From contig LR746274.1 of the NCBI GenBank assembly GCA_902729315.2, positions 3,685,037-3,749,036 on the forward strand: a DNA stretch of 64,000 nucleotides. Direction: 5' to 3'. Every line of letters starts with the position of its first letter. Within the stretch, counting starts at the first letter, position 1. The DNA is from Spirodela intermedia (Eukaryota; Streptophyta; Magnoliopsida; Alismatales; Araceae). The notes beneath the pieces are model-generated. The model was not told the DNA's origin. It searched no databases and was given only the letters and a program-made list of their open reading frames with translations. Position numbers and translations under genes: made by a program. Below are positions 23,533 to 36,040 of the stretch, one piece after another.

Positions 23533-26086
23533 ATGCGGAACCAGAACGGAAACGCCATTGTTGAAGACGGAGAGGGGAGCCTGAAGCTCCAAATGCCGGA
23601 GCCCGTGGTTGGAGCTATCGGCGAAGAGGTTCAGCAGAGGCTCCGCCAGAAGTGGAGCAGAAGCTCCACTGCGTTCGAGCCACAGCGGGAGGAGCAGGAC
23701 GATTCGATCATCGCCGGCGGCAGCGGCAGAGATGGAGGCTCTTCCTCTTTCTTTCAAGCCCCGGAGAAGAAGCTCACCCTCTTCGCCCTTCGCCTCGCCA
23801 TCCTCGAGAAGGTCGCCAGCAGACTCGGTGCTCTGGGATTTGTCTGGGCGACCGTCGTTCTCCTCGGTGGCTTCGCCATCACCCTCAGCAACACCGATTT
23901 CTGGGTCGTCACCGTCATCCTGCTCGTCGAGAGCGCCCGCATCTTTAGCCGGAGCCACGAGCTGGAGTGGCAGCATCAGAGCACCTGGTCTTTCGCCGAG
24001 CTCCGCCGCAACAGTTTCCGCCTCCTTCGCTCTCCTTCCTTCGCCTTCCTCCGTCGGATGAACCCATCGTCAGCCCTAAGTGACGCGCGCTCTGTTGTGG
24101 CCTCTTCGGGGCGGCGGCGGACATGGGAGTCCGGCGAAGTGCCGCTGCTGCCCTACGCCCGCTGGTTCTTCCTGTCGAGCAACATCAGCAGGGCTCTCTA
24201 CTGGTTGCAGCTGGCTTCGGCGATGGCCTGCGTCACTCTGTCGTTGGAGAGGCTCATCAGTCAGGACTATGGCGAGATCGAGAAGTGCGACACTGATAAG
24301 CGCAACCGCAAGGCGGCGCTTTTCTTGTTCTACGGGACGGCTCTTGCAGAGGCGGCGCTCTTCCTCGCAGAGAAGGCCTACTGGGAATGGAAGATATCCT
24401 TCTGCAAGCTCCTCGAGCGGGTAAGCAAGGAATGCGGCTTCGGCCCCGCGGGAAGCCTCTACGTACGCCGCTTCTTCTACGATGCCTACTCGATGTGCAT
24501 CAATGGCAGCATCTTCGACGGGCTGAAGATGGACCTCGTCTCCTTCGCCGAGGAGCTCCTGGTTTCCGACTCCGGCAACGAGCAGCTCATGGGCGCCCAG
24601 ATAATCAAGACGTTTGCAAAGAGTGAAAAGTTCGCGGGAGAGACTCTTCGAAAGGTGGGCAACTCGGAGGGGGTGATCCAGCGATTGCTGGAGATGCTCA
24701 ACTGGAAGAACCCAGCGGAAGCCAAGATCCGTCTTTCGGCAGCAGAAATCGTCTCCAAGCTCGCAGGGAAGAACCAGAAGGCTCTCCGCCTCGCTGGGAT
24801 TCCCGGTGCCATGGAGTCTATCGCGTCCCTTCTTCACACCAGTCAATTTTCATGCGTCGAGGAGTTAACAGACGATTATTTCTCTGCGCTGAATTTGCTG
24901 GGCCTGCTGATATTGAAGAAGGTCACCCGAGACCACGGCAACTGCGGTAAGATCGGGAACACCCGTGGCCTGCTGTCGAAGATCATCGACTTCACTGGCG
25001 ACGGCGAGAAGATGCTGAGAAATGGCTATTTGACGGATGCCCAGGTCACGGCCTTCAGGAGGTCTCTCCAGCTGGTGAAGAGGTTGGCGAGGGCAACGGG
25101 TCCGACGGGGGAGCAGCTCCGGAGGGAAATATCCGAGAATGTCTTCTCCATCAGCAACATCCGGGAGATACTGCAGTACGGAGAGAACAACAAGGTGCTG
25201 CAGAATCTGGGTATTGACATATTGACAAGCTTGGCGATGGACGAGGAGGCGAGGGAGAGAATCGGAGGCACCGGTGGGGTGATACAGCAGTTGTTCCGCA
25301 TCTTCTTCAACCGGGAGACGGAGGCGGGAGAGGCCCTGGCAATGCTGGCGCTGGACAGTCCTAAAAATTGCCAGCGGATGCTGAAGCTAAGCGTGGTTGA
25401 CCCTCTGGTCGCCGCGCTGAAGGACCCCGTACTGCAAGTCAACTCATCGAGGATTATGAGAAACTTGTGCGCGTACGGCGATGCCACCTCCTACAATCAA
25501 CTCTACGGAGTCTCCGCCGCCGCCATTCCCACCGTGAGTATTATTCGTTATTGAAGCGGATACTACTTCTTTATCGGATATTATTACCACCGTGAGTTTA
25601 CAGAAGCAGCTAGCTAGCTGGAGGATCATTGGCCTATCGCTCTTGCAGGTACTAAACGCAGCAGCAATGGCTGATGAGGAGAAGCTGCTGGAGGTGTCGA
25701 TTGGCCTCGCCACCCAGATCCTCAGATTCACCAGTACAGAAGAACTGGCGAGGGGATTCCGAATGGCCGCCGTCACGAAGGACAAGCTGGCCGAGAAGCT
25801 CGTCTCTACACTGGAGAGGTACGAACGGCCGTCAGTCAACGTCCCAAGAATGCGGAGGTTCGCTATCGAGTTAGCGATCCAGATGATGAGGTCAAGCCCA
25901 GAGACGATTCTCCGGTTCGAGCGCTACGGGATGATGAGCCAGCTGCAGCGCGTGGTGGAGACGACTTCGGAGCTCGAGAGCTTCCGAGTCTTCTCCGGCA
26001 GCGTCGGGGTAAACCGGCACGCCGCCAGCGTTGTTTCGCTCGCCGAGACGGCCATGGCATTCCTCCACCGTGATCAGAGCGTATAA
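23533..26086 (+). CDS. Plant ARM-repeat protein with N-terminal membrane region
   Basis: Two exons, 23533-25533 and 25649-26086 (TAA), encode 812 residues. Four hydrophobic segments lie near residues 98-118, 121-137, 221-238 and 261-278. The rest is helical with Armadillo-like units, for example GNEQLMGAQIIKTFAKSEKF, AKIRLSAAEIVSKLAGKNQK, LAGIPGAMESIASLL, NKVLQNLGIDILTSLAMDEE and VQVNSSRIM-like repeats. This matches a plant-specific ARM superfamily group of unknown function that I know from Arabidopsis. The frame is open for 59 further codons upstream but contains no ATG, so MRNQNGNAIVE at 23533 is taken as the start; an upstream spliced exon is possible. ARM repeats usually bind proteins; no partner is known here. 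It is divergent from NIPA and convergent with seipin. Confidence 0.88.
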
Positions 26087-27098
26087 TTGGCTGGGGCTTC
26101 TTTTGGGGAATAGCACCATCTTCTGCGAGTCAATGACGATAGGATGAAAGCTGCCTTCAAGCCCCGCCATACAGCCCCCATCTTGTGATTGATTGACCTC
26201 CATGCCAGTTATCAATTACAAAATGTATTATAACAAGCATTTACAATGAATTTCTTCCTTTCTGAACTCTAGCCCAACCTAGCGACCAGCATTGACCGAC
26301 AGCAAATCAGAATTCAGATTCTTGCACACCATTGCCGAGACTAACCAAACTCAATAACTGCTCAACCAATGGTTGACTTCCCTTGATCTTGCTCAAAGAT
26401 CTTTTGAAGTCGTAATTTGTCCACCATCCCAGAATAGTAATCTAAATCTTGTATTGAGCTCAAACGCTAGTAAAACGAAGCAGACTACTAAAAGTGTCGC
26501 CTCAAATCTCTTAGATAAAAGGTTAACCAAGAACATGAGTTGTCAGATAAAAGGGTGTATAAAAAATCGTTCCTCTTTCTGAATTAATGCTCCCCCTTCA
26601 AAGTTTCATATGCCTACATAAAACGTGATACATACTATTATTTGACTGTCCTTTACATTTATAGAGGTCACATAGGAATCAAGGGTAAGATCAGACTTTA
26701 ATCCTATACGGCATATTTAGAAAACATGTCAATATTGCGAAGGTTTTTCTTTAATCATATTTAGAAAATGTTTCCCCACTCAACCATTAGCATGCTTCTG
26801 CAAGCACCTTACCCATGTACCACTGTATTGTGCTCGTTTTCCCTTTGGATGGAAGTGTCACCATACGTCTTCTCTTCAGAGAAAGGAAGTCTAAAAGATG
26901 TTCTTCTGGTTAGAATCCATTATTTGCGCCACATGCTACAACCCAAGGTAAATTGTTATCGGCAAAAGAAAAAAACTCACTGAAAAGGGGCAAAATATTA
27001 CATCCTATGCTGTAGAGCTCGTAGAACAAGACGTCACAACTTCATCGTGAGATTTTATCATAATGTATCAGCGAGGAAGACTGGAAGAAACAGAATCC
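26087..27098. other. Convergent intergenic region between the ARM gene and seipin
   Basis: About 1 kb that must hold both 3' UTRs. AT-rich, with no coding character recognised and no repeat of note. Confidence 0.5.
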
Positions 27099-29868
27099 TC
27101 AACCGCGGGGGCCGACTGAAGACTCTGAACTCTCCCCAGGATCGTCATCCTCCATAACCTCGAACGTCTCGCATCCTCCAACGTTAGATGATGAACACTC
27201 CGGAGGGATTGGTGAACGCCTGGGCATGATAGGGACCTTCCCCTTGCGACGGAGTCTATCAGCTCTTCTCTTCACATCAGCAGATGACTCATCGGACAAC
27301 TCCCCATCTTCTCTGTAGCTCCTTAGATCTTTTTCCGCTACAATCGGTGCGCTGCCCTGGTCGCTCAGCCGCCTTGGAAAAATGAAAGGCTTACAACAGC
27401 AAAGAAGAGCAGTGAGGAGGATGATGTACACGTACAGTGAAACCCAAACATAGAATGTCCACTTCCAGTTGTAGGCTAGATTTTTTCCCCATGGTAGTCG
27501 AGAGTTGAGAAGGATCTCCGATGAGTACAGTTGAGGGATATCATAGGTTCCGGACCTCGGTTTCAGTCTGACTTTGATTGCCTCTGTTCTAGGATTCTTT
27601 TCCTTGTACTCCACGATCCCCAAGATGATCTTCTGTGTTTCACATGATATACCCAAGACGTGCGGCATTCCCATCAGAAGTGTCCTCATTATGCGAACAG
27701 GAAGGCTTCTAAACCGAAGCATGCACGGCTGGGTGGAACTTGCCAGCACGTCTCCATCGGGCGAGATAATCTCGGCAGCAACCTTGACAAGATTAAATGT
27801 GATGTTAATCAGTGTAGACGCAACAGAAGCTTTCTACTTCTATCAAGTGATGAGACTGTTTAATCACCTGCCGCGATCAAAGCCTAACATCATAGCTCCA
27901 ACATGATAGAAATTTTTTCCATAACGCACACAAGGTTGTGAGAATATCAAATTAAATTAGACTGAAGTAACTATCTCACATCTGTTGATGCTCGCCACCT
28001 GCACTCATAGCTGTGTTGTAATTTTTCAATCGAAATTAATGATCAGAAAAATCGTAGTACTTGTGATATTAATCTCCCTCAGCGCAAACAAAATTGTTAA
28101 TAAAGAAGGTGGACTTTGGAACCATCATACGAGGGAATAGAAACATCAGCATTCGTCGCTTCCACTACGACCTTAACGGAAAATATTTCCCTAGTTGAAG
28201 TTGTTAAATAATCAAACCAGTTGTGAGTATTTATGTTCTCATAAATTTGAAATTCTTGTTTACCTAAAACGTCCCCATAATTTCTTTCTCAAAAAGTTAT
28301 TTCCTACCAGTCAAAATATGTTGTATATCGTACAAGATGGAAGTAGAAGGCCATCCCTCGTCACATACTACAGAGAAAACGTCCATCATCATGGCTGCCC
28401 TTTGGTAGTATCATATTCCTGATGATCATAAAAATATTCGATTTATTTCTGGGAAAAGTTGAGATTTTTTTTTTATATCCAACTATGTGAGTACTATGTT
28501 AATGTATTAAACTGCAAGTAAAATAACCTAACTATCATACAGTTCTAAGAACATGTATTCTTTTAACCATCTACGCATCTAGGAAAAAAAATGTCGAAGT
28601 TCAAGTAAGAATAGACATTTTTTCTATTGTCGTGCATGATTCAGCAGCAACCGTGATCTTCACGAACAACACTTGAAACATTTTAAGGAGAATATGCAAT
28701 ATGCAGACTTTCGTCCGGTTTCTCCTCTCGTCTTTGGCAGCTGCATTTGACCTAAATGGTGGGCCACGAACTGTTTATATAGTTTAGTCACCAATCCAAC
28801 AAAAACCCACATTAGGATTCCCGCCAGTAAAGGGAATCCGTAAGCCCATTAATAGCATTAGTACAGCTAACCATAACCCCGATATATGATTTTTGCGTAC
28901 CGAGTGATGCGTATGGTGTTATGGCCCGACATAGATGGCCTAGTTCACGTAATGAACTCAAGTCAATATCTCCTTAGATTCTGCAATCCGGTCAAGTAGT
29001 GGCGTCACAGAGCTGACTTGAGTCGTAAAAGATTTGAGTTTTAGTCGGCTTGGGAATCAAGCGTCTGGTCCGCTCTCACCATATCCGGGGTTTTAACCTG
29101 ACGGATCTCGAAACCTATGTCTCCTATTGTCTTCTGTTATAGGCTCGTCGCGTTACCTCGCCATGACCACAATCTTTATCACCTTGCTTGTGAAGCAGAA
29201 GATAAAATCTACCCTCATATGGGTCGGGAGGAAAATGGAAGCCGTACCTGGAACACGCCAAGACGAAGGTTGAAAGTCGACTCCGGCAGCACGAGAACGA
29301 GTGACACCCGGAAGGTGTGACCCAACGGTATCGGCCTCTTCTTCGGGGCAGCGCCGGATGCAGGAGCGTAAGAGAGAGATACCACCCCGCTTGGGTGGGC
29401 ATCGGTGTAGTCAAAATGCAGGGGTTGGCTCAGCATTACGGGCTCCTCCAACCACAGCGAGACCAGTCCCACGCCAATTCCCACTGCCAGAACGAAGATG
29501 GCGACGAGGAGGAGGCAAACGTAGACGGTGCCCAGCATGCCGAAGGCGAGCCTCCGCAGCGGGGGGCGGCCACTACCCTGCGGAGGGTCTCTTGCAGAGC
29601 CGTCGGATCCGGCAAAGAGAGAGGAGAACGTAGAGGAGAGGGAAACCATGGCTACGGCAACGACGTTGACCATGGCGGCGACGAGGTCGAGGAACCAGCT
29701 CGCTGGCCTGGCAAGCTGGGCAAAGGTGTCCCCGCCGCCGTCGTCCTCAATCGCCGGAGGGATATGGTGGCGAGGCGTCAACTCGCCGGCGACAGAAGAA
29801 AGCGGGCGGCGGTGTTGCAGAGGGCCGCGGGGGGCGGCGGAGCTCCTACGACGCATTTCGGGTTCCAT
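27099..29868 (-). CDS. Seipin (lipid-droplet biogenesis protein)
   Basis: Two exons on the minus strand, 29868-29248 and 27782-27099 (TGA), give 434 residues. Residues 109-138 are the first TM helix. The conserved lumenal domain starts at EEPVMLSQPLHFDYTDAHPS, continues through PLGHTFRVSLVLVLPES and crosses the intron at GVFQ/VAAEIISPDG. It goes on through QPCMLRFRSLPVRIMRTLL, PRTEAIKVRLKPRSG and YSSEILLNSRLPW. WKWTFYVWVSLYVYI (about 316-337) is the second TM helix, followed by an acidic Ser-rich cytosolic tail. Seipins form an ER ring at lipid-droplet sites and set droplet number and size; plants have several (SEI1-3), and the extended N-terminus recalls SEI2/SEI3 though it is shorter. MEPEMRRRSS is taken as the start; an in-frame ATG at 30015 would add 49 residues. 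It lies downstream of ABI3 on the same strand. Confidence 0.93.
27783..29247 (-). other. Single intron of the seipin gene (1.5 kb)
   Basis: Minus-strand GTACGG donor and CTTGTCAAG acceptor. Non-coding and AT-rich; nothing further recognised. Confidence 0.6.
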
Positions 29869-29921
29869 GAGTGACGGCGGCGGCGCCGCGCAAGGGAAAG
29901 GATAATGGTGACAAAACCCGG

Positions 29922-29927
29922 CATGCA
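29922..29927. promoter_or_regulatory. RY element (CATGCA) upstream of seipin
   Basis: CATGCA, the element bound by the B3 domains of ABI3, FUS3 and LEC2, lies 54 bases before the seipin start codon. ACGT-core sequences are close by: GCACGTAG at about 29948-29955 (ABRE-like ACGTGC on the other strand) and TACGTCA near 29971. RY plus ABRE-like pairs are typical of seed-expressed promoters. A hexamer can occur by chance in a spacer this size, so function is inferred. Confidence 0.3.
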
Positions 29928-30522
29928 GCACCGCAGAGCAGAAGGGGGCACGTAGCAATGTTGCTGCCTCTACGTCAAACACGTTGCTCGCAGACTTGAA
30001 AGAACTAATAGCCACAAACGGACGAGAAAGTTAGGGGGGCTCTAATTCAAATGCCGTGCACTGCAATTACGCCGTAATGTATCTGGTACACCTGGACGAA
30101 CCTTTGACTGTGTCAAGTGTTGGTATTAAAATGGTTGACAAATTATTTTATGATTTGAATATATTGATGAATTAAAATAATCCAGTAATTATTTCTATCT
30201 AGTGGATGTTACACGCATTAAAGCTGATGTTTAATAATGTGCTGATTGACGGCATAGGCAATGTTTCTTTTCGCTACTATACGAGATGTTAGAAAGAGAC
30301 GGACAGACACTTACTGTACACCTTGAACGCCTTCCTTTACGGGTTTAGTTATCAACATATGACGGACACACTTTTCGGTTTGATCTCTCCTCTCTCTAGC
30401 TGCACATTACCTTTATCGTACTTAGTGTGCTCTCTTAACCCGACATATTTCTTTCTTATGGTTGACATAACACTAGCAACTATACAGCGAAGGTGTTTCT
30501 ATGCTGTGGAATATTTCTAACC

Positions 30523-33500
30523 CTACTGACGCGTAGGCAGACGACCATCACTTACAGCATCATATGTATATGCTTCCGTTGTGTGAAGGCCAGAGGTGGT
30601 TGGATCGAACTGTCTTGATACTTTGACATCGCTATGTTCGTTTCTGTTCTCTGACACTTTGCTGTAGATTCTGCTGCTGTTCGTGCAGCCACCATCGCTC
30701 TTGACCTTGTTATTCTTTGTGTCAGTGCCTCCGTTAAGACTGTTCCCCAGGTGGTTGTGCTTCTGGGAGTTGTTTCCGCTCACATTGGGGTCTATCGATT
30801 GTCTAACCTTCACGCCTCTGATCATCTGTTTGAAGTGCGCCGTGTTAGAAATTGGGCAGAAGAAAAGCTTGCGCAAGATATTATCTACTCTGTCATTTTT
30901 AGGTATTTAACTAAGAGAGAAACATCGGAACCATTTTAGTTGAAGGATGAAAGCCGCAGATCAGGCCATAAAAGAATTTAGGCCCAGACCCTTATTCAAA
31001 ACAACTTCGGCGTAATGAGTCGAAGTTTATTCTTAGTTATAAAAGCACTTGGCTATTTCAGCAGAAATCAACTATCCATGCGAGCATAACAATATAATCT
31101 GCTTTAATGTAAGATTCTTCTAACAAATTATCTCATAAGTAAACGAATAAGATAAACATTGACTTTGTCATCAAACTAAAAAAATCGATTATTTGACTCG
31201 AACCAAAATGAAAATTGGAAAATTATCTACCAGGTAACAAGTTTTCCTTCGCTTGGATCAAAGTCAAATACCTTGGCACACGTGAAGAGATTCCTCTCAG
31301 CTGTTCCCCTTTTGTATCTTTTGTCTTGGTTTTGTGTCAAATATATCAACTTTCTTTTACTATGATAGGGACATGGCATATTCAGAAAAGAAAACGAGGA
31401 GTTATTTACTTGTTCATTGCAGGCCAATTTTGGCATTATACTAAATCGAAGAATGGTCTCAATTAGATAATATTGAACGCAATAGATCATGATGACTCAA
31501 CATTTTGTTTTCCAAGCAAAAGAAATGGTGAATAACGGAATATGATTAAGAAAAATATCTATATACTCGTGATTACATCAAGAAATAAGAATCATTAGAA
31601 AGGAACAACAACATTTCAAAGCAAAGCAAGAGGTGTGATAAGTGGGATTTCCATTTGGGGCGAGAAAACAGCTGAAGTACTACTAGTAACTACAACTTTA
31701 GGAATAAAATCTGCATGAATAAGCAAATAAAAAAAAAAAGAAGGAAGACGTACATATTTGCCGCATTTAATATCTGAGTAGATCACGATGAAGTCTCCTT
31801 CTTGTAGCCCATTGGATCGCACAAAATCCCCTGTAAGCACCAGAGGGATGAATACAAGTGGTTTCCAAACGAAGTTGAACTGAAATCGTCCATCAGAATC
31901 ACATGTGAATTGAAGATGGTCGTTAAAACGTATGAAGAAAGATATCCGTCCGCCAAAATAACATTTCATGGGCAAGAGAGAATGGAATAGTTTCCTACCC
32001 GTGTTTTCAAGTAGATACATCCTGCTCTTGTTGTTAGGCCAAAATCTAAGAAAGGAAATGAACTGGGATCAGATCAGCTGATCTACTTGGTTGACTCAAA
32101 TAATATGTATCAGCCTCATAGTTTACACAATGATCCCACCTGTACCGCATGTTCCATGACCGTGATGTGACGATATCTTCCATGACGATGGAGATTCCAT
32201 CCCTTGTCTCTAACTCCGGCAAGTGTGTCTCGGCTTCCTTCTAATCCAGCAACCAAATGGGTATAAGCATATTTGAAAGGAGGAAAATCTTACTGGAGAG
32301 GAGAAGGGAAAACCCAGACGAAGTGAGGGCGAGAGAAGAACCTTTGGCAGGACGATCCTCCCAAGGCTCCCCACATCGCTCTGCTTGAGAACTTTCTGCA
32401 GGAGGAACCTCAGATTCTTCTCCGACTTCCATCCCAAGTTGTTCGCCGGCAGTAGATACCAGATTTACGTCAGTTTATGGCCGAAGATCATTGAAGAGAG
32501 GTAGAGAGAGACGCTAAGCAGAAAACAGGCATCTTGCTGTGCTTTCCCAAATTAGGCCGGTGGATATAGAACAGGTGGAAAAGCGGCCGATTGAGAGAGG
32601 TAGCTACCTGTCGCCTGTCTGCAGTGCTGCCAGGTGGGAAATCGTGTTGCCTCTGTTGCGGCATGGTCGTGGCAGTGGCTCCTCCAGTCTCCACCACCTG
32701 TTGGGAGGAAGGAGAGGTAGAAGGCCGAAAGGTCCAGCTTCCATGGGCGTTCATTTGTGAACAACGCCCTTCCCCAGGAAGAGCAGGAGCACATTGCTGA
32801 AGATGAATCTGATGCTGGTGCTGGTCATGGGTGCTCTGATGGTGCTGATTACGTTGATGGTGGTGGTGGTGGTTGTGGTTATGGTGGAGGGAAGAGAAAC
32901 GCCTCTGCCTCGCCATCCTCTTCTTCCTAGCCTCCTTCGTAGCAGACGAGGCCAACCTCACGAGAGACTCTCCGGGACCCTGATGGAACAAGTGCCCCAC
33001 CGCGTACTGACCAGGAAGGCCACCGGAAGTATACAGCGATGGTGCGGGATGTGGAGAAGTGGAGAACACGGGGAATTGAGGCAGCGCCTGCGTCCAAGGG
33101 CAAATGGGTTCCACAGCGTGGAAAGATGACTGAGGCGAGAAGGACTGAATGGAAGGGGGTGTGGTCGAAGCAGATGTCGAGTATAGAACTTCGCCGCCGC
33201 AGGGGTCTCCGGGAGGCGCCCAAGGGCTACAAGGCCCTTGGATAGCGGGGCCAGGAGTGGTGACGGGAAGGAAACTCTGGCAGGAGTTTGGAACAAGGCC
33301 CTCGTGAGGACCCGAGACGGGGGTCTGAATGAGATCAGGGAGAGGAGTGTGGATCGTTGCCGCCTGTGTTTGTTGGTAAAGGTTTGTGATCTCGAGGTCT
33401 TCTTCTTCTCCGGTGAGGAGATCCGCTGAAGGGCGCCTTTTCTTCTGGAGATGGTTGTTCTGCACCCAGGTGAGGATAAGCTTGAGCAACTTCTTCATGC

Positions 33501-34383
33501 CGTCCTTGCCACCTCCGAGGCTGCGGACGGCGCAGTCGATGGTGGAGCGCCGGAGCTTGATGCTCCTAAGGTCCTGAGGGGAGATGGTCTCCTTATTGTC
33601 TCGGAGCCACTCCAGGAACACCATCGCCAACTCTTGGGATGCGCAGCCCCCAGCTTCTTTGTCACCTCCGTTCCCTTCCTCTAGGGTTAACAGCCGCAGC
33701 TCCCGGTGGTGTTGCTGTTGGATAAGCTCTTCCCCTTGCTGCGTCCGGCGAATGCCTTGTTGCAGGATGGACTCGTCTCCATCCATATTGTTGGTCTCCT
33801 CATCGTCGGGAAAGAGAGACAAGGGGTCCCACGATTCATCGGCTGAGCCGAGAAGATCCATGCCCGCAAACTGGTACATGCTGCAGTCCGAAGCCAGGGA
33901 GTCCAGTGGATGTCTCCTATCGGACGGCGTGGAAGGAAGAGTCACCGGGACATCGCCCACGACGGAGGACGACGTTTGACCCTCTGCATGCTGTTGATGG
34001 TCCTGTCCACCGAGGGCCCAAGGTACCGAAGAGGCGGAGGAGGAAGACGAGTTTGAAGAAGAAGAAGACGGACATGCGGCATTCGACGGAGAGGAGAGAC
34101 ATGGGAAATCGGGAAGAGAAGGAAAGGCGTCGTCGGAGAAGATGAGGTCGGTTTCGATCTCCGCCATCATGGCATCCTCATCCTCTGCAACTCCCAGAGA
34201 TCCTTTCTGCACTTCGTCTTCCCCGTTTATCTCTTGTCCAGGATATAAACCGACACCCTCGTGCTTGCCTTCTTGCCTTTCCACTCCATCCTGCCCCTCC
34301 ACCAGCATCATCTTCTTCGCTTCACAAGCCTGCTTCTGCATCTCCTGCTCCTCGTGGCAATCTATATTCAGATCCGATGCCAT
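30523..34383 (-). CDS. ABI3: ABI3/VP1 B3-domain transcription factor
   Basis: Six exons on the minus strand: 34383-32608, 32425-32342, 32240-32140, 32045-31999, 31830-31754 and 30825-30523 (TAG), joining in frame to 795 residues (known ABI3/VP1 proteins are about 690-730). The A1 acidic region has [20 protein letters not shown] (about 80-98). The B1 domain is at 250-312 ([20 protein letters not shown]), the basic B2 domain at 481-495 ([15 protein letters not shown]), and a His-rich stretch at 500-526. The B3 DNA-binding domain runs from about 593 to 705 ([73 protein letters not shown]). A Ser/Asn-rich tail follows. ABI3 is a nuclear activator of seed maturation, dormancy and storage genes through RY elements, with bZIPs recruited by B1. 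The first in-frame ATG gives the conserved acidic N-terminus. The intron 1 acceptor is unusual. Confidence 0.95.
30826..31753 (-). other. Last intron of ABI3 (0.9 kb)
   Basis: Between KCGKY and the final exon starting MIRGVKVRQ. Begins GTACGT and ends CAAACAG on the minus strand. AT-rich, nothing else recognised. Confidence 0.6.
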
Positions 34384-35440
34384 CCTTTCAGTTCTGTGTC
34401 ACAATTCTGAGGATCAGTACGAGAGATGTAGAAATATTGGTCGCAACTCCGTTCTTCACCGCCTTGCCTGCGGGGCAAGCGAACCGTTCTGTTTCTATAT
34501 GCAACTCTGTTCTCTGAAGGATGGGGGGGGGGTCCGAGGCAACGAACAGAAACCATATAAGAGCATGAAGATATAAGAAACGATTCTGAAGATAGTAGAG
34601 AGGATTTTCACGCCAATGAGTTAATATTTACGACAAGAGATGGGGAGAGAGAAAGTGAGGCGGTTCCATCGTTTCCTCCCACCAAAACAAGCTTGCCTTT
34701 ACGTCAAAGTACAGCACATGGGAGGCAAAATCCGATACCCTTTTGAAAAATGAGATTTTTTAACGCGTCCAGCGGATAAACACGTTACGTAATATAAACC
34801 CAGTAAAAAAAATTGCTATAATTCTAAGTACCTGATCGGCCATTACCAGCGATGATAAGAAATGGTCATAAATACCCGGGTAGAGCCGAAGCCGACGTGA
34901 GGATACCTGTTTGAATGGGATTGCTCGCATGCGACCACAAACGTGAGCAGATGACACCTGGCGAGAGAGCCGCTGACATACGAGCTCGCAGTACCCTTTT
35001 GTTTCTTCCCTCAAGAGTAAATTCTGCCCATTGGTCGTTCTTGGGGAAGATCAAATTGGCACATTGATCGAGTCGTCCTCGTCGAGACCTCTCTCCAGAG
35101 GTTTCCGGTGGTAACCGTCCAGTTGTGGATCTTGGCCGTCCGTTTGTCCTGCTCTTGGAACCAGGATTAACTCGTCCGTTTCGGTTTTAAAATACGGGTC
35201 AAGTCATAGAATTACCAGGCTAAACAGAAAATAATAGACATATTATTGCTATATTAATGAAAAAGATGAAGGATAGGTATACCAAGACCACTAATATATT
35301 AGGATGTACAAATAAGGTCATATGGGATCATGTTACTGCCTTCATGTGAAATATCCACATGCTACGTATAAGCTTAGGCCAAGTCAAAAAGCGAACTATG
35401 AGCAAGAATTTCCATCCAGTTTGAGAGAGAAAGCATATAC

Positions 35441-35575
35441 TATGTCGGTTTAACTAGTAAGCAAGTGATTAGTCCTTAAATTAATGACATTCTCCTTTGT
35501 TATTGGGAATGTCATTAATTGTAAGTAGAATGTCATTAATTTATGTGATATGTCGGTTTAACTAGCAAGCAAGTG
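35441..35575. repeat. Direct repeats flanking a 14-bp perfect hairpin
   Basis: A 27-base segment (tatgtcggtttaactag then aagcaagtg, with one mismatch) occurs at 35441-35467 and 35549-35575. Between the copies, 35479-35492 (aattaatgacattc) is the exact inverse of 35507-35520, separated by 14 bases, and the second arm is repeated directly at 35528-35541. Confidence 0.8.
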
Positions 35576-36040
35576 GCTGGACATAGTAAGCAATATGCTC
35601 CTTCATAGGTTGAACTTCTCTCATGAGGTCATTATTATCACTTTATCCAAAAATGGCGTGAGTGAGGCAATAGTCCACTTAGCTCAAGATGAAATCAATT
35701 AAAAAACCATTCCACATCAAGAATTAACTTCTTGATAGAGGGAAAATCATCAATGTATTGTAAGTAGATATAAATTTCTTAACTTGAAACATAAATTCAA
35801 AGGCATTTTGTATAGCAAAAACTCATACACAGAAGGTGAAAGTAACAGCTCCAATTCAAATATTACTGATAAAAAGAAGAAGTTAAATTTAAAAAAAGGC
35901 TTGTAAGACGTTATATTGATGAATGCACTTTTTATCATGTCCACTAATGATATGTCATAGTCTCTTCAGAAAAATATAGAGGTTGTTTATGTAGAATTTT
36001 TTTGGAAACAAAGCTTTTTTTCATTTGATATAGGCAAAAA

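Noticed and set aside
32539-34145. Plus-strand open frames inside ABI3 exon 1
   Set aside because: Antisense frames of a confidently identified exon; Arg/Ser-rich without domains.
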